From the NCBI GenBank assembly GCA_016858145.1, contig JAEHOE010000012.1:744001-808000 (forward strand): a stretch of DNA of 64,000 bases, given 5' to 3'. Below the pieces are notes generated by a model. It searched no databases. It was not told where the DNA came from and was given only the letters and a program-made list of their open reading frames with translations. This document shows positions 1 through 11,864 of this stretch, piece by piece (the stretch's first letter is position 1; every line of letters starts with the position of its first letter). The translations under genes and the position numbers were made by a program. This DNA comes from Edaphochlamys debaryana (Eukaryota > Chlorophyta > Chlorophyceae > Chlamydomonadales).

Positions 1-1
1 G

Positions 2-2436
2 GGGCCGCCGGGAGGCGGGCTGCTGCCGGGCTGCGCAGCTCAGACGCAGGGCGGCGCAGCGGCAGGCCTGGGCGGCGGCAGCGAGTGCGGCATGCAGCGG
101 GAGCTGCTCGCAGCCGTGGAGGACTCGCGCCTCCTGGACCACGCAGCGCGGCTGCTGGTCCTGGCGCTGTCGCCCGGCCTGGCCCCGCCCTCGGTGTCCC
201 CTGCCGTTGACCGCTTCACGACGGAGCTCATCCTCGCCCTCCGCCGCCTGCTCACGCTCACCTTCAACGCCAGGACGAGCCACCAGCGACTCATGGCCGC
301 CATCGCAGCACAGTCGCACCTGCTGTTCCTCGTGACGGGAACCGCCCTGGCCCAGGTGGTCCCCGAGGGCGGCGAGGGCCTGGGCGGGCTGCCCCAGCAC
401 CTGCTGCCGGCCCTACGCTTCGTCCACTTTCCGGAGGAGGAGGCGGCCAAGATCGGCGCCATGGACTTCCCGTTGCCTGGAGCGCTGACGTACGTTGTGG
501 TCATGTACCGGGCGCAGCAGCCTCTCGGCGACATGCCGCCCGAAACTCGCTCCCTAGGCGACCTCATTCGCTGGTGGGCGCCCGAGGTGCTGATCCGGGT
601 GGTAGAGGAGATGACGGCCCAGGCACGCAGGGACGCGGGCGTGCTAGGTGCTCTGCGGGACATGCGGCGGTCACAGGCCCGTCTCGCGCAGGCCATGCAC
701 GAGGGCAAGGTCCTGACCTACCTTGTGCACGCCTACCAAGCGCTGGAGGCGGCCCGGCGCTGGTCCTACGATCAGTGCCCCACGGCTGACCCGCAGCCCG
801 CGGACTGGTGGGATGTTGCGCTGGAAGCGGCGGGGATGTGGCCGCAGCTGCTGGGCCATGAGGGAGAGTCAAACGCGGCTGCGCCCAGCCCGGCCATAGA
901 CCACATGCGCGTAATGCAGCTGCGGCCGCTACCCTCAGAGCGTGAGTGGGACAAGCAACATGGAGGTTGTAGGCTGCATATGCTGGTATACACGAGCTGC
1001 AATGCCTCCTTTATGGCCTTTGTGTACAGCCTTCGTGGCACGTAAGCGCGTGCGCTGAGCGCCTGACTGCTCTGCTCTTCTCATACGACTCCTGCCCTCT
1101 TGCCCACGCCTGGTCCTCTTCCGCAGTGGAGGCCGAGGCGGCGCCTCCCTGCGTGGCCTCAGCCCTGGCGGCGGGCTACCCGGCCCGTGTGGAGCGCATC
1201 CTCCGCGAGTGCTACAGCGGCGGCGGCGCAGCGGCTGTGAGCGTGGACCCCGACGGCACCGTGCTGGCCCTCGCCCTGGACCCGGGCTCCCTGGAGCTCC
1301 TCGTCCGCTTCGGCCAGCCGTTGCAGGTGGCCTCCCTCCTGGCCACCGTCGCCAAGGTGCTAGGGTGCCATGCGATCCGCGCCTCGTACGTCAGCACGCT
1401 CGAGCGGAAGAGCATGCCACTGATTCGGGCCGCCGCTGTGTGGCTGTATGGAAGCTCGATCCAGGCGGCGTCGGACGAGGAGGACATTGGTGGCGAGGAT
1501 TCGGACGAGGAGGGTTCAGACGAGGAGGATTCGGACGAAGAGGATTCGGACGAAGCGGACTCGGACGAGGAGGAGCAGCAGTCTCAGCGGCGGCCCCGAG
1601 CGATGGCAGACCCGGAGCGTCGGGCGCTGGCCGCCTATGCGGTGCTGCAGCTGCTTCCGGCCATGTGCTGGCTGGAGCGGACCCGGGCAGAGGATTCGCG
1701 CTACCGCCGTGCGGGAGGAATCGCGTTGACAACGAGTTGGGCGGCGCGGTCCCTGGCGGCCCTCCTCCGGGGCCTGGGCGGCGGCGACGGCGAGGGCACC
1801 CCTGTGCGACCTCCGCCTCCCGCCGCTGAGCTGGCGACGTGGGAGCGGCTGATGCTGGTGGAGGCGGATGCACTGGGGACGCTGGAGAAGTCGATAGCGC
1901 TGCTACAGCTGGACCGCAGCCAAGCCGGCGCCGGGGCCTGCACCGCAGTCAGCGAGGCGCTGGAGCTGCTGTGCCGCTGCTTTCCGGAGGGCGTGGCGGA
2001 GCGGCTGCGGGCTGGCGGGGCCGGGGCGTCGGGCAGTCGCGCGCGCAGTGGCAGCGTCGCGGCTCGGCTGCTGGCGTTCGTTGGGGCCAAGGGCCTGTGC
2101 CCGGACGCAGGGCTCGAGGCCACCCTGCGCCGGCTGTCCAGCGGCCAGGCGGCATCACAGCGGGCTAGGGCTCTGGAGCCGGCTGGGCCCGCCACCGGCC
2201 CTGATGGCGGCCCGGGCGAGGGCGCTGGCGGCCCTCCGCCCTGCGGTCCGCTGCAGGCCGCGTACGCCCTGATGCTCACGTGCGGCGACCTGCGCTGCAC
2301 CAACCTGGAGGGAGACAGCGAGGCGGAGCTGGCGCTGGGGCCGGCGGAGGGCAAGGGCGCGCGGGGGCCGCTGCGGTACTGCGCGCGGTGCGGTGCGGGG
2401 CGGGCGCGCGGGGCGCGGCGGGGCGGCAGGCTCTGA
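2..2436 (+). CDS. MYND-tail family protein, paralogue A (5' end outside window)
   Basis: Function unknown. The reading frame is already open at base 2 and matches the middle of paralogue B (40664-37632), so the start lies left of the window. Exon 1 runs to 941, the intron is 942-1126 (donor GTGAGT, acceptor CCGCAG), and exon 2 is 1127-2436. The split codon C|TG is at the same place as in B. The protein is Ala/Leu-rich and probably helical. It has an acidic DSDEE insert (about 1495-1575) that B lacks. The C-terminus carries CGDLRCTNL, then SEAEL, then YCARCG, which resembles the first four cysteines of a MYND zinc finger. It then runs into Gly/Arg and stops, so the second half of a MYND finger is missing. 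MYND fingers normally bind protein partners; whether this half finger folds is unknown. It faces B and C in inverted orientation. Gene model sure, function not. Confidence 0.72.
1495..1575 (+). repeat. 15-bp acidic coding minisatellite
   Basis: About five imperfect copies of a 15-bp unit of the type GATTCGGACGAGGAG, encoding DSDEE. It lies inside exon 2 of paralogue A. At the same place paralogue B has only a short GDEEEE run, so the array expanded, or was lost in B, after the copies diverged. Confidence 0.85.
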
Positions 2437-4257
2437 GGGACGGGTGGGAGAAGTGTGTGGATGCGCTGTATGTTTTGCCTGGTTGACGGCCTTGGTTGAT
2501 CAATCGGCTGAGTTTTGCATTGGTCAGCGCCATGCTACTTGGGTGTCGCGTGTGGGTTGGGAGCCTCCCTTGGCACATGAGGCTTACAATAGCCCGCATG
2601 GGCTGGGCATCTGGGTGTTGGCGCGTATTGGCTTGACTATCGGGCGCCACCTAATGCAACGGCTGGCTGCTGGCCAAGCATACGCACAATGTCTTGCATG
2701 TACTTCAACATCGGGCAGGAGGCCCTCCAGGCAGGCCCATGCTTTGGATACAGGTTCTGCATTGCTAGGGGGTGTTCATGTCGAGATCATGCGTTGTGCG
2801 GGCAAACCTGCTGCGGCAAGCAGACCAAACCAAAGTAATCAAGAGCTGAGACAGGAGAACTGTACGGTCAGGGGTAAGGTAGGGTGTGAGGGCCGTGGCG
2901 GTGCGACGGCTGGCATTGACACCTTTCCCCGAGTTGTGCCACCGGACGCCGAAGCTCGACAGGCAGGCCGCGACGTCATGCAGACGTGCAAAGGTGTTGG
3001 ATGCTGACTGGTGTGACGGCAAGGACAGGGTGTGCGGGTGGCCAGTTCATGGCTTGCCTATTGGGCGAAGCCGAAGGCGGGGCGGTCATTGAAAGCAGGT
3101 GGGAAAGATGTTCGGCAACGCTTACACACTGGCAATGCGACGCCCGGCGAAAGCGTGCATTGGGAGCTGTAATCCCTAATCTACGTGCCAGCACAGCCAG
3201 AAAGCAACAGTTCCCCCCAAAGGCTACCCTTCCTGCATACTGATAGTCAGCCCTCTGGGGAATGTTTGCCACCTCGTGGTCAGCAGGCGCAACTTTGGCC
3301 AGCGCCGTCTCTCTAAGGCCGGAGGGGTCTTGCAGCACCTCCACTAGCCCAGCACCAATCACAGAATAATCGTACGAATCGGGATGTATGAAGAAAGCAA
3401 GACACGGACGCAACAAGGGCCCGGCGAGGTACAACCGTCGAAAGGCGCAACCAGACAGGGCCCATGATAAAGCATACCGTACCAGTATCCCTGAGCCCAT
3501 AAGTGTAGAGCTTCATGTACCCAGCCATAATGATACTGGCAACCTCAGGCAACTGCGCACGCGCCAAAGCAAGCACATGCAGGCCCGCTCGCTGCCTGCA
3601 TATGTGAGCACTCACCGCTCGCCAACCTGCGTACGCGTGTGGCTGCTTCGCCCTCTATACCTACGGCTCTGCACGCCTTTCGCCGCAACACCTCAGCGGC
3701 CTCAGACCTGAAGAACTCATAAATGCATGCAATTGTGCGTGGCTAACTCGCGACGCTCAGTACCGGTACTCCTCAACAACCCCGAAGGACACTTCGACAA
3801 CACCTCCGCCAACCCAATGTGTGAGGAGCGGCGTATGCCGCGCACAACAGACAACATCTCCACCCTCGTCACGCAGAAGACTAATACCTAGATGCCCTGG
3901 ATGAGCTTGCCCTTGAATATGCCACCGCCTTGCAATGGGTGGGCACGCAGCGCCGCCAGCAAGAGCCTGGCCCCACCTGCCTAACTGTCTTCATGCGTCC
4001 CTCCCTTCGCTATTGGGTTGCCCGTCTACCAAGAAGCTGGGACGGGGCTATTGCTGCCCCGGGATCAATCAATCGGCCACATGCCTGCTGCCTGAAAACA
4101 CATGCAGTGCTTGTAGTCCCCACCCCCACCGCAATGCCGCACACCAACCCCTCTACCCAAAACCTCCCCAGAGTCTCCTATTGCTGCGCCCCTCCTCGCC
4201 CCTACAGTCACGCCCCTAAGCGCCGCCGCAGCATACCCGCCCCGCCTGGCACCGGGG
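2437..4257. other. Convergent intergenic region between paralogue A and the pseudokinase
   Basis: No supported gene. It should hold the 3' UTRs of the two converging genes. The reverse strand is open for 174 codons at 3500-2976 but has no recognisable domain and no start context worth trusting. The one clear signal is a pair of opposed TGTAA motifs near 3122-3172, annotated separately. Confidence 0.5.
3122..3172. terminator. Opposed TGTAA poly(A) signals
   Basis: TTACA at 3122-3126 reads TGTAA on the minus strand, suitable for the pseudokinase gene ending at 4258. TGTAA at 3168-3172 suits paralogue A ending at 2436. TGTAA is the usual poly(A) signal in chlamydomonadalean algae. If both are used, the two transcripts overlap by about 50 bases at their 3' ends. 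UTRs of 0.7 and 1.1 kb would be long but acceptable. Confidence 0.4.
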
Positions 4258-7200
4258 CTAAACCTCTACCATCAGCGCCGCCACCATCGCCTGCAGCCTC
4301 TCCACCACACACGCGAGCGCTGGCCGCTCCTCCGGCGCCACCCTCAGGCACTCCTCTGCCAGGGCCACCAGCCCTGACGGCGCGGTGGAGGGCCAGGGCA
4401 GCAGCCGAGCCGCCGTCGGGCCTGCCGGCGCCTGGGACCCGCCGCTGCCGCTGTTGCTGCCAGCGCTCGTCTCGAGGGGACTGGCGTTGGGCGCGTTGCT
4501 ACGCACGGAGCCGAGCGGCCCGGTCCGCAGTGCGGGGCAGGCGTCCAGTGCCTCGGGTAGGGGCATGCCGCTCGCCAGCTCCCAGCACAGAATCGCAAAG
4601 GCGTAGACGTCTGTAGGACAGGTAGAAAAGGTGCAGCGGGGTGAGGAGCAAGTAAGGGGAAGCACCCAGACTGGAAGCCCTGTGCGAAAGCGGAAAAGAA
4701 GGCGAGGGACTACCGTTGGACTACGCGTGGTGTGACACGGGCCCTCCCACCTGCAGGCTTGCTGCTGGCCCCGCCTGCGGCCTGCTCGGGTGCCGCGTGC
4801 AGCGAGCACTTGCGACTGCCAGCCGTGGGCAGGTGCGACTGGCTGGGGCCGGAGCTGTCCGTGAGCCTCGAGGAGGGCGAGAAGTTGGTCACCTGAGGGC
4901 ACACCCACCCATAAATGGAACGCGTCAGGCCAAGTGGAAGCCGAAGAGAAACAGTAGCGCTGGGATGGCACCACGTCAGGAATGCTGGTAACAAGGGGCC
5001 GCGATGCCCAGCGAGGGCGGTTGCAGTCCCACGAACCCACACATGTGTCTTCCGGACCGGACGCACCTTGGCCACATACCGCAGCCCACACGCCTGCCTG
5101 AACCTATGCAGGCGGGCCTCCGCCTCCGCCTGCTCCTCTCCGCCCTCCTCGCCGCCCTCAGACCGGCTGCGTGGCCGCCGCGGGCCGGCTGCCCTGTGAC
5201 CGCCCGGCCGCGGCGGAGGAGGCGGCTGCTGTCGACGCGAGGGTGCTGCTGCACCCTGCCCCTGCGCCGGTCTCCGCATCGGCGCCAGAGCGTCCGAAAA
5301 GTCAAGGGAGTCGCTGCCGGCCCAGTTGGAGGCACCGCCCACAGCGGCTGCCCACATCCGCCCGCCCAGCAGCGCGCTCAGCCCGTCGCCCGTCGCGCCA
5401 CCGAACACGCTAGCGCCCGCGCTCGCGCCCGCGGTGCCCGTGCCGGTTTCCACCGAGCCGAACCCGTTTCCAAACAGCATCTCCATGGTGGTGCCGCTGA
5501 AGCTGCGGGGCCGCGCCAGCGCCGCGGCGGCGGTGGCCTGCTCGCGGGCGGCCGCCGCCGCGGCTGCGGCGGCAGCGGCGCGCTGCGATAACAGCACGTT
5601 GGCGCAGCACAGCTCGCCGTGCACGATGCCGCAGCGGTGCAGGTGGGCCAGGCCGCGGGCGACGTCCAGAGCCAGCAGCAGCACGGCTGGCGCTGGAGGC
5701 CGCGAGGTGGCGGCGCCGGGCGCGAGTAGAGCCTTGGGGGCCGGGGGCTGGTCTTGAGTGGCCGGAGCAGCGGGGGCAGGTGGGTGTGGTGCCACGGGTG
5801 GCATGCGGGCTGGGGCGTCGGTGCTGACTGGGGGCATATGCTGGGGTGGGGCGCTTGCGGGCGGGGCGGGCGGAGGCGCGGCCTGGGCAGGCGCAAGGGC
5901 GCCTGACAGCAGGCCATGGCGCAGGGAGTCGCCGTCGCAGAACTCCTGAGGGGTGGGCGAGGACGGCAAGTTCAAGTCAGAGGGGACATTGCCGGGCTTG
6001 GCGGGTTCCCTAAACGAGCGCATAGCCCAAGCTCAGACATACCGGTACGCGCCAACGCGGCAAGAGCTTCCCGTGCTCTTGTAGCCGTTGCCTTGGGCAG
6101 GCGGCAAAGACTTGCCCTTTTCAAAGCACCGGGTCCTCACCTGGACCAGGACCAGCCTCCACGCCTCCGGTACCGGCGCCGCCTCCTCGGACGCAGCCGC
6201 CGGGTAGCCCTGCTCGCTGCCAAAAAGGCTGGGGAAGCCGGACAGACTCTGGGAGGGGTACCGCGGTGCGCAGGAGGAGAGCCGCACGTTCCGGGGCCGG
6301 CTGGAGTCGCCATGTGCCACCACGCCCGCCAGCGGCTGGAGCGAGTGGGTGTAGGTTGCGGCCAGGTTGGGGTGGTGGCACCACAGGCACAGCGCTGCCT
6401 CGTGGAGCACGCGCGCACCGGGGGCGTGCGGGCCGCCGCGGCCGCCGCCCCACTGAGCCTGCGGTGGAGCACCGAGAGCACAGCCGGCCAATTGGTCTTC
6501 GGGCTGCTTGCAAGTGCGCACAGACGACAGTACATGCGGGTAGGAATCCCAGTAACCCCAGAAACCCAATACTAAGAGAGGGCACAAGCGAAGCTCACGT
6601 GCGCAAAGAGGTAGCTCTTAACGACGACATCCACGCCCCGCCAGCTGCCGCGGTACACCACGCCCTGCGCCCCGCGGCTGAGCTCGCACAGCAGCGTCAG
6701 TCCGTTGATGCCCCACAGAGCTGCGTCCTCCGCGACCGCGCCGCTCGCGGCCCCGCCGTTGACGCCCGACGGCACCGCGCTCGGCGCCACCGCCACTGCC
6801 GTGGGCCCGACCGCCTCATGGTCACAGGCCACCGCCACTAGCGACGGCGCAGGTGCAGGCGCGACAGAGCTGCCGGCGGCGACAGACGCAACAGCGACCT
6901 CGGCGCCTTCAGCTGTGGCAATGTCGTCACCTCCGTCATAGATGGGTGGCAGCGAGGGCAGCGTGAGGCTTCCTGCGAGACCAAGGGAGCTCCGACCAAA
7001 GCGCTGCAGCGTAGCCGGCTGGGGAGGCAACGCGCTGCTTGCGCCCATGCTGTAGGGTCCGCCCGTCAGCGGCCCGCCGGTGGAGGTTGAGTCTCCTGAT
7101 CGGATGGTTTCGCGCATCTGATCTACTTTGGCGTACATTCGTGCCAAGCCGCTAGCAAGGTAGGAGGCCCCGTTGGGGCTTGACGCTACGGATGCAGGGC

Positions 7201-10200
7201 CAAGCAAGCCCGCGCTTCGGCGCGCAAAGGGCGCGCGGGAGGGCACCGCCAGCGGTGCGGTGGCCCGAGCCGCCCCGTGCGTCAGAGCTGCAGCGCTGGG
7301 GGAGGGCGGGCATGCGACAGCTGCCGTGCAGGGCGCGGCGGAGGCGACGCCTGCATCCGGTGAGGGACGCGTGGCTGTGGTGCGGGCATGGGGGCCGGTG
7401 CTGGTGGCCGAGGTGTTGCCGTCGGCGCACCGGCTGCAGCCCTCCTCACAGTCCGTGGCCGTCCCCACAGGCGCCGTGCTCCCAGTCACCCGCGCCTCCG
7501 CCGCCCGCGTCCGACCGGACTTGCCGCGGCCATCGCTGCCGCCATGCGCCCGGTCCGGGCCGTGGCGGCTCCCATCACTGGCGGGCTCAGGGTCTTGGCT
7601 GTTGTACACCCCGGCCAGCCTCAGCCATTCGCGGATAAAGCTCCGCTTGGTCACATTTACCGAGGGCGGGTCGGCGGCGGAGGAGATCCGCTCACTGGGG
7701 GGAGCGGGGGGCGCTAGGCGCCGCGCGGGGGCGCCGGGCGGGCCGCGGTCATCGCTGGTTGCATCCCGGCTGCTGCAGCCCTCCTCTAGCCAGGCCGCGG
7801 GGCCTAGGTCCACGCCCACAGACGCAGCCTTGCTGGGGTCGCTGCTGTCTGCGGCCAGCTTGCCAACCCCGGCCGCCGCCGCGGTGCGGGCGGCGGAGCG
7901 GCGCCAGAACACGAACCCCACCGCCGCCGCTGCAAGTAAGACTGCCAACGCCAGAGCGGCACCGACGCCTGCCGCAATCGGAACTGCAGGCGCAGAGCTA
8001 GAGCCACCGGAGCTTGCGGTGTCTGCGGGCTGACTGCTGGGTGTTCCTGAGCCGGGCCCAGCGTCTGAGCTGATGGCGGGAGCGCACGGCGCACCTGGGC
8101 TTTCGCTGCAGGTCGGGGTAAGGGGATCGCCTTGCCCTGCTGAGGTGCCAGGAGCGGCAGAACCCGGGGGCTCGCCGACACCGCTTCCCAAGACGGCACC
8201 AGCGTCGGCTATCGTGCTGGCCACCGGCAGCGCCAGGCTGGCTCGGGGCAGCAGAGGGTAGGGGCTGCCTGGCTGCGCCGCCGAGGTCAGCGTCACGTTC
8301 CTTCCGTGCACGCCACACCACTCGTAAGTCGCAAAGGTCAGCGACGTCACGCCAAGCTTGTACAGACCCGCATACGGGCTGCCAGCCTCCACGGCAGCGT
8401 GGCTGGCGTCTGGAGCTGCGCCGTCGCCGCAGGCACTGCCGCCGCTCTCAGCGGCCGCCCGGAGCCAACTGAGGGACGAGCCAGCGAGCTGGGAGCGGCC
8501 GAGCAGTGTTTCGTGCATGAGGGCTGCTACCGAGGCGTCCCCCAGGACCCCGGTGGAGTTGTGTGCCAGCACCCACACTATAAGGGCCAGCTCTGCAGGC
8601 GGTAGCACGAGTATGACTGACTCCAGGTAGGCGCGTGGAAGGCGCCTGCCTGCCTTGGTCTTGAGCTCTGCCGGGTAGAAGACGTTTGCGGTCGTGTTGT
8701 GGATGCGGAGGGCCCAACCGCTGCCCGAGGCAGAGGGGTCAGTGAAGGGATCCGTTGACCGGTCAAAGTCCAGAACCCACAGGCAGGACGTGAAGTTGGC
8801 CAGAGCTTGGGGCAGGCCTTGGGTGGGGTCCCGGCCCGCTGGCTTGCCCCACACGAATGGGCCCGGCCCGTACAAGCCCTGCAAAAGGACAACGAGCATT
8901 TGGGTCGTGTAACCTCCGTTGGAACGAGCCTAAAGCTATCCGTACCCCGCAGACCCACATGTCCTCTTCTGGCCCACAAGCTCACCTCAAGCCCAAACGC
9001 AGCGCCTTCCCTCTCCTCCTCTTCCCCGAAGTCGCCCTCGGCTGTGGGCAGCTGTCCCTCGCTGGCCGCGGTGATACCCACACCACTTGCTGCCACCACC
9101 GACGGGTGCAACCCGGCGACTGGAAGGTTCAGGAGCACGAGCGCCCGGATCGTGAGCGATGCCTTGGGCATGCGCAGGTTGACGCCCGCCTGCGCTGCGC
9201 CCCGCCAGTCCAGGAACAGCGGCCGGAAGGGGTCGCCCGCGAGAGCCGAGGGCACTGTAACATTGGCCTGCAGGAGCGGGGAGGCCGGGGCGTCAACCTA
9301 CCGCTGCCAATGCTAGCAAAGCGCACGAGGCAGGCAATCACACCCGGGCTCAGCTCTCGCACCTGCACTGAGTTGAAGTCGCAGGGGTTGAGGTCGTCGG
9401 GCTTTGAAGCTAGGTCCACGGCCATGTGCGCACGCTGCAACGCGCGCAGCCGCAGCCAGTCAGGATCCGCACGCGCGCCCTCCAGCTGCCACGTGCTCTC
9501 GATCACGGGCGTGAGATCACACACCTCCAGGAGGGTCCCAAACAGCTCCCTCGAGGCGCGCAGAGACGTCACCTCGGCCACGCCTCCCGGCGCGAGCTGA
9601 CACAGCGGATGGGAGGACGGCCCGGGTAGCCCATCGACCGCCGCAGCGATAACCGCGGTCGCCAAGGAGGGGTCGCAGGCGCAGGTCCAGCCGCAACCGG
9701 CCTGACCACCAGGTCCATGGCTGCCGCTATGTAACAGCGGCGTGGGCGTGCAGGCGTACGCGTCAGGCTGTGCCAGGGCGGCGTCGGCACAGAGGGCGGG
9801 CTCGGTGCTGAGCCACACGGTGCTGCCCAGGTCCGTGAGCAGCGCGTCCTGCAGCACCCAGATGCCCCCGCGCGACGCGGCGAAGCGCACTTGCAGGGAA
9901 GGCCCGCCACGAGCGCCGCCGGATGGCACCTGCGCGCAGCCAGGGCACACGGTGAGCTCAGCGAAGCTCCTGCCCTGCCCGCCGTTCAGACAGCAACGGG
10001 CAGCAGAGTCATAATCCCACCAACGCAAGCACCCGCTGCAACGGCTCCTTGAGCTGTCGGCCCAAGCCCGTAGCACAGCCCCAGAGCCCCTCCATTCGCG
10101 GACAGCCCCTGGCCCCCTCACCAGCACGGCCTTGCCCGGCATGGCTGACACCGTGTTCTCCTGCGCACACAGGACTGCGTCCAGGGGCGGCGGCGGGAGC

Positions 10201-11615
10201 GCGCCGGTCGAGTCCGCAACCCATGTTGCCAGCTCCTCGCTGCGGACCCGCAGCGTCACATTGCTCAGCACCAGGCGCCTGGGGATGGCCGTGACGTACA
10301 GCGGAGTTAGCAAGGCGAGTGGGAGGCCTCAGTGCCGGCAAGTATAATAGACTGTCTGCCGGAGTCACAACCTCCCCCTCAGCAGCCCGAAGGCTCCCCG
10401 TCATTCGCAAGCCTGGGCTCTGCCATGGCAATGTCGACTCTAAAGCACACCCCACCACCACAACCACCACCATTGCGCTACGCACCCTTTCAGGGGTGCC
10501 CCCAGGAGCTCGCGCTCGACATCGAAGGTCCACACCAAAGACCCAAGCATGGCGGATGGGTTGTCCGCCGCGTGGCCATACGGCAGGTTGGTGAGGGCAA
10601 GATTCTGGATCTGGATCCTGCCCTGCCGCTCGCTCATCGGCAGGATGTACGGCAGATGCGCCAGGTCCCACTCCACGAGGCCCCCTTCGGAGGCGCTCCC
10701 ACCGCTTGTGGCGCCTGGGTCCACCGGGGGGCCCGAGATAACGACGAGGGACTGGCCGATGGGCTGGGGTACCGCAACCCGTACGTCCGGGCGGCTGCTG
10801 CCGTACGGGAGGGCCACGTGAGCCATGCTGATGTGGGTCGGTATGAATAAATACATGGCCACGTTGGCAGCGGAAGTAGGGCTGACGGAGGAGGGTGGTG
10901 GAAACGGCGGCGCGGCCTCAGCGAATCCACTGCTGTTAGCGCGCAGCTGGGGTGTGCCCGATCCGAGGCTCTGGGCTGAGCTGATGGCGTTGACCAGCTC
11001 CTGCCCCGACCGAACCACATACGCCAGACAGGGAAACGGCGCGGGCTTAAAGCCCGAGCACATGAGCGTCACATTTTCGAAGTCTGCTGAAGGTGTGGAC
11101 AAGCGCTCGACGTGGAGCGAGGTGGGAGTGATGGTGAAGACCGGGGATGGGCACACCCGGCAAGCCAGGCTCTGGTGCTGGCTCAACGCCGCACAAGAGG
11201 ACACCAACACGGTGACCCCTCGCAGCACCAGCCGTGATCCAGCCCCGAGGGTAAGCTCACGTGGGACCAGGAAGGCACTCCACGAAAGGGCCGCAGGGGG
11301 GGTGAGCGTGGTCCGTAATGTGGCGCCCCTGACCATGAGCGTCTGGTTGGGCGCCAGGCTGAGCGGGGGAGCCGAGCTCATGTCCAGCTCCGACAAGCCG
11401 TCCGGCGCCCCACGCAGCTCCATCTGCTGCTGTCGCGGCCCTGCAGCCCCGGCTCCACTTGCCGGCACCGACGGCAGAATTGCAAAGGGCCCGCTTGGGA
11501 GCTCGCAAAGCCCCTGCTCATTACAGCGTGAGAGAAGCTCATCCCAAGTCGTTGTCGGTGCGGCGCGAGCATAGCAGGTAAGCGCCAGCACCAGCAGGGC
11601 CAAGCCCCGCTTCAT
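4258..11615 (-). CDS. Receptor-like TKL pseudokinase
   Basis: Predicted type I membrane protein of roughly 2,100 residues in about nine exons. It starts at ATG 11615 with the signal peptide MKRGLALLVLALTCYARA; upstream in-frame codons lack one. Exon 1 ends near 10491. The ectodomain (exons down to about 8000) has repeated leucine/valine turns like LTLGAGSRLVLRGVTVLV and several Cys. A single transmembrane helix is encoded at about 7985-7900, followed by WRR and a long disordered linker. The kinase domain starts near 6690: Gly loop LSRGAQGVVYRG (first Gly is Ser), Lys in VVVKSY, then LHEAAL and HPNLAATY (about 6400). The catalytic loop reads HGELCCANVLL instead of HRDxKxxN, the DFG site reads NFS (about 4890), and APE is kept. 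More than 150 low-complexity residues, including poly-Ala, separate the two loops. The C-lobe DVYAFAILCWELASG precedes stop TAG 4260-4258. Without the HRD and DFG aspartates it is probably catalytically weak or inactive. Confidence 0.75.
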
Positions 11616-11864
11616 GGCCCGTGTTTCAAGCGCATTCTGGCTAGCTGATGTGTTCACTGAACTGCATCTTTTCAATCCGGTAGTTGAGTAGTGCGGCTGG
11701 GGGTTTGATGGGCAAAACGTCGTCACCATCGCTTCTCGCCCACAACACAATGCGGCCCGCCGCAGCAACCAGTACATCTGCGCATGCTCTGCAGACGGCA
11801 TACACACGACCACAGATCCGCGGAACAGTTACTTACGGTACCCTTCGCACGGCCGGTACATTAG
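11616..11864. promoter_or_regulatory. Short divergent intergenic region, possible bidirectional promoter
   Basis: Only 249 bases separate the start codons of the pseudokinase (minus) and the asparagine-synthase-domain gene (plus). Both 5' UTRs and both promoters must fit here or overlap the genes. I see no clear TATA box. Shared regulation of the two genes is an inference from spacing alone. Confidence 0.45.

Noticed and set aside
2976..3500. Minus-strand 174-codon frame in the intergenic region
   Set aside because: No recognisable domain, biased composition not clearly coding, and no support from neighbouring exons.
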